Numbered from the stretch's first letter, positions 44,223-53,752 are shown. The stretch: DNA of 64,000 nucleotides from Streptomyces griseus (GCA_002154345.1 MUNB01000021.1:31029-95028); one strand, 5' to 3'. A program made the numbers and translations. The notes: generated by a model not told the origin, from the sequence alone.

Positions 44223-46694
44223 CTAACGCTTCGTCCCTTCCGGCTCCGGGGGTGCGGCCCTGAGGAGTTCGGTGAGCAGCCGTACGGCTCCGCGTTTGTG
44301 CAGGGGCTCGTTGCCGTTGCCGCACTTGGGGGACTGGATGCAGGAGGGGCAGCCCGCCTCGCACTCGCAGGACGCGATGGCCTCCCGGGTCGCCGTCAGC
44401 CACGTACGGGCGGTGTGAAAGGCCCGCTCGGCGAATCCGGCGCCTCCTGGGTGGCCGTCGTACACGAAGACCGTCGGCAGCAGGGTGTCCGGGTGCAGCG
44501 GTACGGACACGCCGCCGATGTCCCAGCGATCACAGGTGGCGAAGAGGGGGAGGAGTCCGATCGAGGCGTGTTCGGCGGCGTGGAGCGCGCCGCCGAGGAT
44601 CTCCGGGTTGATCCGGGCAGCGTCGAGCTGGTCCTCGGTGACCGTCCACCAGACGGCTCGGGTGCGCAGGGTGCGGGGCGGCAGGTCGAGCTTCGTCTCG
44701 CCCAGGACCTCCCCGGTGATCAGTTTCCGGCGGAGGAAGGACACGACCTGGTTGGTGACCTCGACGGAGCCGTAGCAGAGCCGTCCCTGGCCCCAGGGGA
44801 TCTCGGTGTCGGTCTCCAGGACGGTGATGGCCGTGGTGTCGCGGGCGACCGTCGAGTACGGCGGTTCGGCCTGCTCGACCAGGGCCACGGAGTCCTCCAG
44901 GTCCAGTTTCCGGACCAGGTGGGTGCGGCCCTGGTGGAGATGGACGGCGCCCTCGTGGACGGCCGTGTGGGCGGCGGCCGCGTCGACGGTGCCCAGCAGG
45001 CGACCGGTGCCCTCCTCGACGATCTGGACGGGACGGCCGCCCCCGCCCCGGATGTCGGCGAGGTCGGCGGCCCGTTCGCGCCGGGTCCAGTGCCAGCCCG
45101 AGGCTCGCCTGCGCAGCAGTTTCGCCGCCTCCAGCTGCGGCAGCAGCTCGGGCACGGCAGGCCCGAAGAGTGCGATGTCGGGCTCGGTGAGGGGCAGCTC
45201 GGCGGCCGCGGCGCAGAGATGGGGGGTCAGGACGTAGGGGTTGTCCGGGTCCAGCACGGTCGACTCGACGGGTTGTCGGAACAGCGCCTCGGGGTGGTGC
45301 ACCAGATAGGTGTCCAGCGGATCGTCCCGGGCCACGAGAACGGCCAGGGCGCCCTGCCCCGAGCGGCCGGCGCGGCCCGCCTGCTGCCAGAGGGACGCCC
45401 GGGTGCCCGGGTAGCCGCAGATGACGACCGAGTCGAGGCCGGAGACGTCGATGCCGAGTTCCAGGGCGGTGGTGGCCGCCAGACCGAGCAGCTCGCCGGA
45501 GTGCAGCGCCCGCTCCAGGGCCCGGCGTTCCTCGGGAAGGTAGCCCCCGCGATAGGCGGCGACCCGCTTCGGCAGCGAGCGGTCGACCTCCGCGAGGCGT
45601 TCCTTGGCGATCACCGAGATCAGCTCCGCGCCGCGCCGGGAGCGTACGAAGGCGACCGAGCGGACGCCCTGCAGCGTCAGATCGGTGAGCAGGTCGGCGG
45701 TCTCGGCCGTCGCGGTCCGGCGTACGGGGGCGCCCTTCTCGCCGTGCAGATCGGTCAACGGGGGCTCCCACAGGGCGAAGACCAGCTCGCCGCGCGGGGA
45801 GGCGTCGTCGGACACCTCCCGGACCGGCAGGCCCGTCAGACGCCCGGCTGCGACCGCGGGATCCGCGGCGGTGGCCGAGGCCAGCAGGAACACCGGATCG
45901 GCCCCGTAGCGGGCGCACAGGCGGCGCAGACGGCGTAGCACCTGGGCGACATGGGAGCCGAAGACGCCGCGGTAGGTGTGGCACTCGTCGATCACGACGA
46001 ACCGCAGGGCGCGCAGGAAGGACGCCCAACGGGGATGGGAGGGCAGTATTCCGCGGTGCAGCATGTCGGGGTTGGTCAGGACGTAGTTCGCGTACTGCCG
46101 AACCCATTCGCGTTCCTCGACCGGGGTGTCGCCGTCGTAGACCGCGGGCCTGACGGCGTTGCCGAGCGGAGCCGCCAGCGCCTTCACCGAGCGCCGCTGG
46201 TCGGCTGCCAGGGCCTTGGTGGGGGCGAGGTAGAGGGCGGTGGCCCCGCGGCCGTTCGGGGCCTCGGAGCCGTCCAGCAGGGTGCTGAGGACCGGCGCGA
46301 GGTACGCGAGCGACTTTCCGGAGGCCGTGCCGGTGGCGATCACGACGGACTCGCCGTCCAGCGCGTGCTCGGCGGCGGCCGCCTGATGCGCCCACGGATG
46401 GTCGATCCCGGCTTTTTCGATCGCCGAGATCACTTCTGGCCGGATGCGATCCGGCCAGATGGCATGGGTTCCCGATCGCGGGGGCAAGTGCTCCGTATGA
46501 GTGATGCGCGCGGCCCGGCCCGCCCCTGTGGCGAGCCGGTCGAGGATCATGGCGGGAGAGGGGCGCGAGCCCCTGCTCTCGGGTGGTCGTCCGGGACGGT
46601 GATTCTTGGCCATCGGCACCGAGTGTGTCACTGGCGTGACGGACAATGGTCCCAAGGCGTCGTGCATGGCTGCTGGTAAGTGATTGAATGCCAT
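44223..46694 (-). CDS. DEAD/DEAH helicase with DUF1998 (MrfA-like)
   Basis: 823 aa. RecA-like domain 1 has Walker A TGTASGKS and the DECH box (IDECHTYRG). Domain 2 has YRGGYLPEERRALE, ATTALELGIDVSG and QQAGRAGRSG. The C-terminal DUF1998 domain ends with a four-Cys cluster (CECEAGCPSC, then PKCGNG) that binds zinc. MrfA-type helicases act in repair of DNA damage such as mitomycin lesions. The start ATG 46694 gives MAFNHLPAAMHDALGP, as in other streptomycetes, and is divergent from bldG only 79 bp away. Confidence 0.92.
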   Translation of the reverse strand: MAFNHLPAAMHDALGPLSVTPVTHSVPMAKNHRPGRPPESRGSRPSPAMILDRLATGAGRAARITHTEHLPPRSGTHAIWPDRIRPEVISAIEKAGIDHPWAHQAAAAEHALDGESVVIATGTASGKSLAYLAPVLSTLLDGSEAPNGRGATALYLAPTKALAADQRRSVKALAAPLGNAVRPAVYDGDTPVEEREWVRQYANYVLTNPDMLHRGILPSHPRWASFLRALRFVVIDECHTYRGVFGSHVAQVLRRLRRLCARYGADPVFLLASATAADPAVAAGRLTGLPVREVSDDASPRGELVFALWEPPLTDLHGEKGAPVRRTATAETADLLTDLTLQGVRSVAFVRSRRGAELISVIAKERLAEVDRSLPKRVAAYRGGYLPEERRALERALHSGELLGLAATTALELGIDVSGLDSVVICGYPGTRASLWQQAGRAGRSGQGALAVLVARDDPLDTYLVHHPEALFRQPVESTVLDPDNPYVLTPHLCAAAAELPLTEPDIALFGPAVPELLPQLEAAKLLRRRASGWHWTRRERAADLADIRGGGGRPVQIVEEGTGRLLGTVDAAAAHTAVHEGAVHLHQGRTHLVRKLDLEDSVALVEQAEPPYSTVARDTTAITVLETDTEIPWGQGRLCYGSVEVTNQVVSFLRRKLITGEVLGETKLDLPPRTLRTRAVWWTVTEDQLDAARINPEILGGALHAAEHASIGLLPLFATCDRWDIGGVSVPLHPDTLLPTVFVYDGHPGGAGFAERAFHTARTWLTATREAIASCECEAGCPSCIQSPKCGNGNEPLHKRGAVRLLTELLRAAPPEPEGTKR

Positions 46695-46773
46695 CGCGGC
46701 TGGCGATCCGTCCCCTGGCCTCCGTCGGGGAGACCGAGGGGCGACCGCTCGATAGCAAGGTGCTGGAGGATCC

Positions 46774-47127
46774 GTGGACCTGTCCCTGTCGACTCGCAAT
46801 GTGTCCGGCCCTGGTGGCGACCGTACGGTCGTCGAGGTCGGTGGCGAGATTGATGTGTATACCGCGCCCAAGCTGCGCGAGCAGTTGGTCGAGTTGGTGA
46901 ATGACGGCAGCTACCACCTGGTTGTCGACATGGAAGGCGTCGACTTCCTCGACTCCACCGGCCTCGGCGTGCTCGTGGGCGGCTTGAAGCGTGTCCGGGC
47001 CCATGAGGGCTCGTTGCGCCTGGTCTGCAACCAGGAGCGCATTCTCAAGATCTTCCGGATCACAGGTCTGACCAAGGTGTTCCCGATTCACACCACGGTC
47101 GACGAGGCTGTCGCCGCCACCGACTGA
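46774..47127 (+). CDS. bldG: BldG, anti-sigma factor antagonist
   Basis: 117-aa STAS-domain protein. It is required for aerial hyphae and antibiotic production and binds anti-sigma factors when unphosphorylated. FLDSTGLG carries the phosphorylated serine, Ser61 here. The region [14 protein letters not shown] is about four residues longer than the S. coelicolor protein as I recall it, where the serine is Ser57. GTG at 46774 has GGAGGA upstream. The ATPase partner follows, and the SpoIIE phosphatase at 32907 is of the type that could dephosphorylate it. Confidence 0.95.
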   Translation: MDLSLSTRNVSGPGGDRTVVEVGGEIDVYTAPKLREQLVELVNDGSYHLVVDMEGVDFLDSTGLGVLVGGLKRVRAHEGSLRLVCNQERILKIFRITGLTKVFPIHTTVDEAVAATD

Positions 47128-47326
47128 GGTCGGAGCGGGCCGGCCCCCGGGCCGGTCGGCAGGCAGTGAACAGGCCGGCAGCGGCAGCGCATGGGCCGTG
47201 ACGGGCAGGCGGTCGACCTCAGGGTCGGCTGTCGGCTTTGTCGGCTTCCGGAGGAGAAGAGCAGGGGTGCCGGGCGACACGCCCGGGGCCCCTGAGGCGT
47301 ACGCCCGAACGTTCGAGGGGGATGGC

Positions 47327-47797
47327 ATGGCCACCGTTGAACTCCGCTTCAGCGCCCAGCCTGAACATGTCAGGACGGCCCGCCTGGTGGCGGCCGCCGT
47401 GGCGCGCCGGGCCGGCGTGGACGAGGCGGTGCTCGACGAGGTCAGGCTCGCCGTCGGCGAGGCGTGCAGCCGCGCGGTCGGGCTGCACCGCAGTCACGGC
47501 ATCACCGCGCCGGTCAGCGTGGCGTTGACCGAGGAGGAGAAGGCGTTCTCCATCGAGGTCGGGGACAGCGTGCCCGGCCCCGGCGCCGATTCCGCCGAGC
47601 CAGGGGCGCACAACGCCGCCGGTGGCTCTGGAGCCGGGATGGACCGGTCCGACTCCGAGTCGGACGGTGAGGGCGAGGACGAGATGGGCCTCGCAGTCAT
47701 CAGCGGTCTCGTCGACGATGTGGAGGTCCGTTCCGGTGCGGGCGGCGGAGTGATCCGCATGAGCTGGCCGACGGCCCTCGCAGCGGTACGCCCCTGA
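47327..47797 (+). CDS. Anti-sigma factor / HATPase partner of BldG
   Basis: 156 aa. It is the gene always found after bldG (SCO3548-like). Its fold is the SpoIIAB-type HATPase_c_2: FSAQPEHVRTARLVAAAV, a DEVRLAVGEACSRAV N-box and a C-terminal GVIRMSW. An acidic, Ser/Gly-rich insertion (about 88-118) occupies the ATP-lid region. GAGGGG precedes the ATG at 47327. The product is expected to bind BldG and a sigma factor; 199 bp separate the two genes. Confidence 0.9.
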   Translation: MATVELRFSAQPEHVRTARLVAAAVARRAGVDEAVLDEVRLAVGEACSRAVGLHRSHGITAPVSVALTEEEKAFSIEVGDSVPGPGADSAEPGAHNAAGGSGAGMDRSDSESDGEGEDEMGLAVISGLVDDVEVRSGAGGGVIRMSWPTALAAVRP

Positions 47798-48274
47798 GCC
47801 CCGTGCCTGGAGGCCGTGAGCCCTGCGCCCGGGGCGCTGAGGCCCGTGCCCGGAGGCTATGAGACCCGCCCGATGTTCTGAGAACCCGTGACCGGCGGTC
47901 GCGGGCTGGGCTGGAGTGCCCTGGCCATGTGCCCAGGCTGCTGTCCTGGGGCCAGGCCCGGCAGGCGCTGGGCCCGCGCTTGTGAGGCCGGGGCTGAGTT
48001 CGTCCTCGCGCATTGAGGCTGCGTCCGTCCTCGCGCGCCGATGTCGTGACCCGCGCCCGTGATTCCCGGGCCTTGAGGGCCGTGCCCGTAAGCCCCCGGG
48101 GCCACGCTGCGGCCCGTCGCTGCGATCCCCGAGCCGCGATCCTGTGCCTGCGAGCCCGAGCCCGAGCCCGAGCCCGCGACTACGGCTGAGGCCGGCCCGG
48201 CGGCCCTGCGGCTCCGGGGCCCTGTGGATCGTGGGGCCCGAGGTGTGCGGGGGATGTGATGTTTCGTTTTGCCG

Positions 48275-48298
48275 GGTCCTGTTGAGCAGGGCCTTTTT
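48275..48298 (+). terminator. Rho-independent terminator downstream of bldG region
   Basis: GGTCCTG pairs with CAGGGCC (one G-U pair) around a 5-nt loop and is followed directly by TTTTT, unusual for this GC-rich genome. It probably ends transcripts from the bldG operon before hppA. Confidence 0.6.
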
Positions 48299-48431
48299 CG
48301 CTTGAGGTCTGCGCGGTAATCCGTCTGCCCTATTACTGCATTCGAGCAGCATCTCTCCGCTGATCTTTCGGCGTTGGGGGGAGAGCGATCAATTCTCTTC
48401 CCGCCCACTGTTTTGATCAGGTTCCGCTCCC

Positions 48432-48437
48432 TACAAT
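48432..48437 (+). promoter_or_regulatory. Possible -10 box of hppA
   Basis: TACAAT lies 39 bp before the hppA start in an otherwise GC-rich stretch. No convincing -35 box is spaced upstream, so the call rests on the -10 hexamer only. Confidence 0.4.
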
Positions 48438-48475
48438 CCGTCCACGACTTGAGCGCTGAGCGTCAAGGAGGACGT

Positions 48476-50905
48476 ATGGCGGAGTTCTTCACCACCCCAA
48501 TGGCAGCACTGACGCAAGAATCCGCATTTTCCGACCGGCCCGCCTCCCTCGCGGCGGCGGTACTCACGGACGGCAACCGGCTGATCGTCATCGTGGTGGC
48601 GGTCGTCGCCGTCGCCGCGCTGATCGTCGCCCAGCTGCTCGTACGCCAGGTTCTGGCGGCCGGCGAGGGCACCGAACGTATGAAGGAGATCGCCGCGGCG
48701 GTCCAGGAGGGTGCGAACGCCTACCTGGCCCGACAACTGCGCACGGTCGGTGTTTTCTCCGTCGTCGTGTTCTTCCTGTTGTTCCTGTTGCCGGCCGACA
48801 ACTGGTCGCAGCGCGCTGGGCGTTCCCTCTTCTTCCTGGTGGGCGCGCTTTTCTCGGCGGCGACCGGATACATCGGCATGCGGCTCGCCGTACGGAGCAA
48901 TGTGCGGGTGGCCGCGGCCGCGCGTGAGGCGACCCCGGCGGAGGGCGAACCGGAAAAGGATCTCACCGCCGTCTCGCACAAAGCGATGAAGATCGCTTTC
49001 CGTACCGGTGGCGTGGTCGGGATGATCACGGTGGGGCTCGGTCTGCTCGGGGCCTCCTGCGTGGTGCTCGTCTATGCCGCCGACGCGCCCAAGGTGCTGG
49101 AGGGGTTCGGCCTCGGCGCGGCGCTGATCGCCATGTTCATGAGGGTCGGCGGCGGGATCTTCACCAAGGCCGCCGATGTGGGCGCCGACCTGGTGGGCAA
49201 GGTGGAACAGGGCATTCCGGAGGACGATCCGCGCAACGCCGCCACCATCGCCGACAACGTGGGCGACAACGTCGGCGACTGCGCGGGCATGGCCGCCGAC
49301 CTCTTCGAGTCGTACGCCGTGACGCTCGTCGCCGCGCTCATCCTCGGCACGGCGGCGTTCGGCGACTCCGGTCTGGCCTTCCCGCTGATGGTTCCGGCGA
49401 TCGGTGTCGTCACCGCGATGATCGGCATCTTCGCGGTCGCCCCGCGCCGCGCCGACCGCAGTGGGATGACCGCGATCAACCGGGGCTTCTTCATCTCCGC
49501 GGTGATCTCGCTCGCCCTGGTGGCCGTGGCAGCCTTCTCCTATCTGCCGTCCTCGTACGCCGATCTTGACGGGGTCAGCGACGGGGCGATCGCCGAGCAC
49601 GGTGGCGATCCGCGGATCTTCGCCCTGGTCGCAGTGGCCATCGGCATCGTCCTGGCCGCGCTCATCCAGCAGCTCACCGGCTATTTCACCGAGACCAACC
49701 GCCGTCCGGTCCGGGACATCGGGAAGTCCTCGCTCACCGGTCCGGCCACCGTGGTGCTCGCGGGCATCTCCATCGGCCTGGAGTCGGCGGTCTACACCGC
49801 GCTGCTGATCGGCCTCGGCGTCTACGGGGCGTTCCTGCTGGGCGGTACGTCGATCATGCTGGCGCTCTTCGCGGTCGCGCTCGCGGGGACGGGGCTCCTC
49901 ACCACGGTGGGCGTCATCGTGGCCATGGACACCTTCGGGCCGGTCTCGGACAACGCCCAGGGCATCGCCGAGATGTCCGGAGACGTCACGGGGGCCGGCG
50001 CCCAGGTGCTCACCGACCTGGACGCGGTCGGCAACACCACCAAGGCCATCACCAAGGGCATCGCCATCGCGACCGCCGTTCTCGCGGCGGCCGCGCTCTT
50101 CGGCTCCTACCGTGACGCCATCGCGACGGCCGTCGCGGATGTTGGAGCCGGGGCGGGCGAGCTGGGGCTGAGCCTGGACATCTCGCAGCCCAACAACCTC
50201 GTCGGCCTGATCCTGGGCGCCGCGGTCGTCTTCCTGTTCTCCGGGCTCGCCATCAACGCGGTGTCCCGGTCCGCCGGATCCGTGGTCTACGAGGTCAGGC
50301 GGCAGTTCCGCGAGCGCCCCGGGATCATGGACTACTCGGAGAAGCCGGAGTACGGGCGCGTCGTCGACATCTGCACCCGCGACGCCCTGCGTGAACTGGC
50401 CACACCGGGCCTGCTCGCGGTGCTGGCGCCGATCGCGGTCGGCTTCACCCTCGGCGTCGGCGCGCTCGGCTCGTACCTCGCCGGCGCGATCGGCACCGGA
50501 ACGCTGATGGCGGTGTTCCTCGCCAACTCCGGCGGCGCCTGGGACAACGCCAAGAAGCTCGTCGAGGACGGCCACCACGGCGGCAAGGGCAGCGAGGCCC
50601 ATGCCGCGACCGTCATCGGCGACACGGTCGGCGACCCGTTCAAGGACACGGCGGGCCCGGCGATCAACCCGCTCCTCAAGGTGATGAACCTGGTCGCCCT
50701 GCTCATCGCTCCGGCGATCGTGCAGTTCAGCTACGGCGCGGACGCGAATCCCTGGGTGCGGGCGCTGGTTGCCGTCGTCGCCATCGGGATCGTCGTCGTC
50801 GCGGTGTACGTCTCCAAGCGGCGGGGCATCGCCGTCGGCGACGACGACGCCTCGGCGGGCGGCGGGCCCTCGATCCCCGCACCGGACCCCGCGGCGGCCC
50901 CGTGA
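48476..50905 (+). CDS. hppA: Membrane-bound proton-pumping pyrophosphatase
   Basis: 809-aa H+-translocating inorganic pyrophosphatase with about 16 membrane segments. It couples PPi hydrolysis to proton export. The active-site motifs are GGGIFTKAADVGADLVGKVE, then DNVGDNVGDCAGM and, near the C-terminus, GGAWDNAKKLVEDG with DTVGDPFKDTAGPA. GNTTKAITKG has Lys at the position that makes the enzyme K+-independent. AAGGAGGA sits ideally before the ATG. Confidence 0.96.
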   Translation: MAEFFTTPMAALTQESAFSDRPASLAAAVLTDGNRLIVIVVAVVAVAALIVAQLLVRQVLAAGEGTERMKEIAAAVQEGANAYLARQLRTVGVFSVVVFFLLFLLPADNWSQRAGRSLFFLVGALFSAATGYIGMRLAVRSNVRVAAAAREATPAEGEPEKDLTAVSHKAMKIAFRTGGVVGMITVGLGLLGASCVVLVYAADAPKVLEGFGLGAALIAMFMRVGGGIFTKAADVGADLVGKVEQGIPEDDPRNAATIADNVGDNVGDCAGMAADLFESYAVTLVAALILGTAAFGDSGLAFPLMVPAIGVVTAMIGIFAVAPRRADRSGMTAINRGFFISAVISLALVAVAAFSYLPSSYADLDGVSDGAIAEHGGDPRIFALVAVAIGIVLAALIQQLTGYFTETNRRPVRDIGKSSLTGPATVVLAGISIGLESAVYTALLIGLGVYGAFLLGGTSIMLALFAVALAGTGLLTTVGVIVAMDTFGPVSDNAQGIAEMSGDVTGAGAQVLTDLDAVGNTTKAITKGIAIATAVLAAAALFGSYRDAIATAVADVGAGAGELGLSLDISQPNNLVGLILGAAVVFLFSGLAINAVSRSAGSVVYEVRRQFRERPGIMDYSEKPEYGRVVDICTRDALRELATPGLLAVLAPIAVGFTLGVGALGSYLAGAIGTGTLMAVFLANSGGAWDNAKKLVEDGHHGGKGSEAHAATVIGDTVGDPFKDTAGPAINPLLKVMNLVALLIAPAIVQFSYGADANPWVRALVAVVAIGIVVVAVYVSKRRGIAVGDDDASAGGGPSIPAPDPAAAP

Positions 50906-50923
50906 TCCGTACGTACGGTCCCT

Positions 50924-51013
50924 GACGAGCGACGAGCGACGAGCGACGAGCGACGAGCGACGAGCCACGAGCGTCGCGTCACGTGCTTCGCGTCACGTGC
51001 TTCGCGGCACGTG
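50924..51013. repeat. Two adjacent tandem repeat arrays after hppA
   Basis: Six perfect copies of the 7-mer GACGAGC (50924-50965) are followed by one copy with a single change (50966-50972). Then come two perfect copies of the 14-mer GCGTCACGTGCTTC (50976-51003) and a partial third. Each 14-mer contains the palindrome CACGTG. The 368-bp gap up to the next gene holds no other feature I recognise. Confidence 0.85.
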
Positions 51014-51273
51014 TGATGGGTGATCAGTGAGTGGGTGGGCGGTGCGTGCTGACGTGCCGTCCGCCCGCGCCCCTGTGCACCGGGGCGATGATCAGGAGCA
51101 GCCTTTCGGGTGAGTTACCGCTCGTGCGTCCGATTCTCCGCGTGAGTGGCATCTCCCTCATTTCCCTTGGTGCAAATGGCTTCAAAAGCGTGCACACCGG
51201 ATGACCGGCACCCGGCTGTCGCCCCCTCGGCGTGTAAGTTCCGGGGCCGAGAGCCTTGGAAGGGACCAATCCG

Positions 51274-51945
51274 GTGAACAAGAAGCTTGCAGCCGCACTG
51301 TCCGGCGGTGCGGTACTCGTACTGACGCTGTCGGGTTGCAGCGACGACAGCGACAACAAGGTCAACGACTGGGCCAAGAAGGTCTGCGACCAGGTTCAGC
51401 CGCAACTGCAGAAGATCGCCAACGCCAACGCCTCCATCCAGCAGCAGACCGCGGACAACAGCAAGCCCGCCGACGTCCAGAAGACCGACTCGGCCGCCTT
51501 CCAGCAGATCTCCCAGGCGTACAAGTCGCTGGGCGCCGCGGTGGACTCGGCGGGGCCGCCGCCGGTCGACGACGGCGAGACCACGCAGAAGGAAGCGGTG
51601 AAGGAACTCAACGCCTCCTCCAAGGCGTATGCCGACCTCAAGACCGACGTCGACGCGCTCGACACCAAGGACCAGGCGAAGTTCGCCGACGGACTGAAGG
51701 GCATCGCCGACGATCTGAACAAGATCAGCACCAGCGGTGACCAGGCGCTGAAGAAGCTCCAGTCCGGCGAGGTCGGCGTCGCGATGTCGAAGCAGAAGGG
51801 CTGCCAGAAGCCCACCGCTTCGACCGGCCCCTCCGGCTCCGGGGCGGCCGACGCCGACGCCTCCCCGGAGGCCTCGGCCCCCGAGAAGGCCGAGAAGACC
51901 GAGAAGGACTCCGAGAAGAAGGACTCCGAGGAGAAGAAGGCCTGA
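51274..51945 (+). CDS. Secreted lipoprotein with charged C-terminal tail
   Basis: 223 aa. The signal peptide has lipobox TLSGC (Cys at about 22). The mature protein is helical (KKVCDQVQPQLQKIANANASIQQQT; VDALDTKDQAKFADGL) and ends in a Lys/Glu tail (EKAEKTEKDSEKKDSEEKKA). A second Cys pair (VCDQ; KGCQK) could form a disulfide. GTG at 51274 has GGAAGGGA upstream. It holds the same place between hppA and the methyltransferase as in S. coelicolor. Function unknown. Confidence 0.85.
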   Translation: MNKKLAAALSGGAVLVLTLSGCSDDSDNKVNDWAKKVCDQVQPQLQKIANANASIQQQTADNSKPADVQKTDSAAFQQISQAYKSLGAAVDSAGPPPVDDGETTQKEAVKELNASSKAYADLKTDVDALDTKDQAKFADGLKGIADDLNKISTSGDQALKKLQSGEVGVAMSKQKGCQKPTASTGPSGSGAADADASPEASAPEKAEKTEKDSEKKDSEEKKA

Positions 51946-52023
51946 GCGCCGTTCTCCCGGCCCGGGCACCCGCTGGGTGTCCGGGCCGCTGCCGTTGTCG
52001 GTGGGACCGGACACAATGGGTGG

Positions 52024-53565
52024 GTGAGTAAGAGCAGCCTTCCCGCACCCGACCACGCCGCCGGCCTCCGTGAGGCCCTGCTCGCCGCGGACTTCACCGC
52101 GGACGGGCTCCTCGACCGCCTCGGCGCGCCCGCCTACGCCGCCCTCGCCCGCAGCGAGACCGTCCCCGCGCTGCGGGCCACCCGGGGCGACACCCCGCTC
52201 GACACGCTGGTGCGGCTGTTCCTTCTGCAGCGGCCCGTCGCCGAGGAGCGGGCCCGTGCCGCCCTGCCGCTGGACGAGTGCGTCGCGGACGGCTGGGTGA
52301 CCCGGGCGGCGGACGACGGCACGGTCCGCGCGAGCGTCGACGTACGGCCGTACGGCGGTCCGGACGGCGAGGACTGGTTCATCGTGTCCGACCTCGGCTG
52401 CGCGGTCGGTGGTGCGGGCGGGATCGGCTCGCGCGAGGAGGGCGTCGTCCTCGGCGTCGGCGGGGCCTCCACCACCCTCGCCGGCATCACCGTCCGTACG
52501 CCGGTCGCCTCGGCCCTCGACCTAGGTACGGGCTCCGGCATCCAGGCGCTGCACGCCGCCCAGCACGCGACCCGGGTCACCGCCACCGACCTCAACCCCC
52601 GCGCCCTGGAGTTCACCCGGCTCACCCTCGCCCTGTCCGGCGCCGCCCCCGCCGATCTGCGCGAGGGCTCGCTCTTCGAGCCGGTGGGCTCCGACACGTT
52701 CGACCTGATCGTCTCCAACCCGCCCTTCGTCATCTCGCCCGGCGCCCGCCTCACCTACCGCGACGGTGGCATGGGCGGCGACGACCTGTGCCGCACGCTG
52801 GTGCAGCAGGCGGGCGACCATCTGAACGACGGCGGATACGCCCAGTTCCTCGCCAACTGGCAGCACGTGGAGGGCGAGGAGTGGCAGGACCGGCTGCGCT
52901 CCTGGGTGCCGTACGGCTGCGACGCCTGGATCGTCCAGCGCGAGGTGCAGGACGTCACGCAGTACGCCGAGCTGTGGCTGCGGGACAGCGGCGACCACCG
53001 CAGCGATCCGGCGGAGTACGACGAGCGGTACGAGGCGTGGCTCGACGAGTTCGAGGCGCTGGGCGCCACGGCTGTCGGGTTCGGCTGGATCACCCTGCGC
53101 AAGTCCGCCGCTGCGGCGGCCGGGAACCCCTCGATCGTCGTCGAGGAGTGGCCGCACGCGGTGCAGCAGCCGCTCGGGCAGGCCGTTCAGGACCACTTCG
53201 CCCGCCAGGACTACCTCCGTGACCAGGACGACGCGGCGCTGCTCGCCGGGCACTTCTCCCTCGCCGCCGAGGTCGTGCAGGAGCAGGTCGGCCTGCCCGG
53301 AGCGGAGGACCCCGAGCATGTGGTGCTGCGTCAGCATCGGGGCATGATGCGGGCGACCAAGGTCGACGCGGTGGCCGCCGGGTTCGCGGGGGTGTCCGAC
53401 GGCTCGCTGCCCGCCGGGCGGATCCTGGACGCCATCGCGCAGTTGATGGCTGAGGATCCGGTGCTGCTGCGCGACCGCACCCCGCAGGCGATCCGGCTGC
53501 TGGTCGAGGAGGGCTTCCTGGAGCCGGTGCCCGGCGTCGGACAGCAGGGTGTGCGGGGCGCGTAG
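52024..53565 (+). CDS. Class I SAM-dependent methyltransferase (HemK-like NPPF motif)
   Basis: 513 aa. The N-terminal helical domain (1-150) is followed by a Rossmann methyltransferase core with ALDLGTGSGIQALHAA, VTATDLNPRALEFT and the catalytic SNPPFVISPG, as in N5-glutamine and N6-adenine methylases. An acidic C-terminal domain of about 190 residues follows. GTG at 52024 gives MSKSSLPAPD. The substrate may be a protein glutamine or an rRNA base; the motif alone does not decide. Confidence 0.88.
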   Translation: MSKSSLPAPDHAAGLREALLAADFTADGLLDRLGAPAYAALARSETVPALRATRGDTPLDTLVRLFLLQRPVAEERARAALPLDECVADGWVTRAADDGTVRASVDVRPYGGPDGEDWFIVSDLGCAVGGAGGIGSREEGVVLGVGGASTTLAGITVRTPVASALDLGTGSGIQALHAAQHATRVTATDLNPRALEFTRLTLALSGAAPADLREGSLFEPVGSDTFDLIVSNPPFVISPGARLTYRDGGMGGDDLCRTLVQQAGDHLNDGGYAQFLANWQHVEGEEWQDRLRSWVPYGCDAWIVQREVQDVTQYAELWLRDSGDHRSDPAEYDERYEAWLDEFEALGATAVGFGWITLRKSAAAAAGNPSIVVEEWPHAVQQPLGQAVQDHFARQDYLRDQDDAALLAGHFSLAAEVVQEQVGLPGAEDPEHVVLRQHRGMMRATKVDAVAAGFAGVSDGSLPAGRILDAIAQLMAEDPVLLRDRTPQAIRLLVEEGFLEPVPGVGQQGVRGA

Positions 53566-53571
53566 GCCCTG

Positions 53572-53752
53572 CCCGTACGGCTGCCTTCCCGTACAGGCCG
53601 GAGCCGCCGCCCGTGCGGCTGCTTTCCGGCACGCGCCGGGCCCGCCCGTACGACCGCCTTTCCGTACGCGCCGGGCCCGCCCGTGCGGCTGCCTTTCCGT
53701 ACAGGCCGGAGCCGCCGCCCGTGCGGCTGCCTTCCGGTACGCGCCGGGGTCG
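53572..53752. repeat. Five tandem imperfect repeats of two types (A-B-B-A-B)
   Basis: Units begin CCCGTACGG or CCCGTGCGG (one begins CCCGTACGA). Type A (38 bp; 53572-53609 and 53680-53717) ends AGGCCGGAGCCGCCG. Type B (35 bp; 53610-53644, 53645-53679, 53718-53752) ends CGCGCCGGG plus a few bases. The array starts 6 bp after the methyltransferase stop. No reading frame of interest crosses it. The rest of the gap to 54031 shows nothing I can name. Confidence 0.85.

Larger units (their letters stand above)
47798..48475. other. Gene-free 678-bp region with degenerate GC repeats
   Basis: No convincing coding sequence on either strand. Codon positions show no preference, and the open frames translate to low complexity. 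It holds repeated phrases such as GCCCGTGCCCGGAGG and four tandem GAGCCC units around 48150-48170. A T-tailed hairpin and a likely hppA promoter lie at the right end. Confidence 0.65.

Noticed and set aside
47219-48352. Minus-strand open frame covering the bldG-partner gene and the gene-free region
   Set aside because: Product is Arg/Gly/Pro-rich without domains and most of it is antisense to a well-supported gene.
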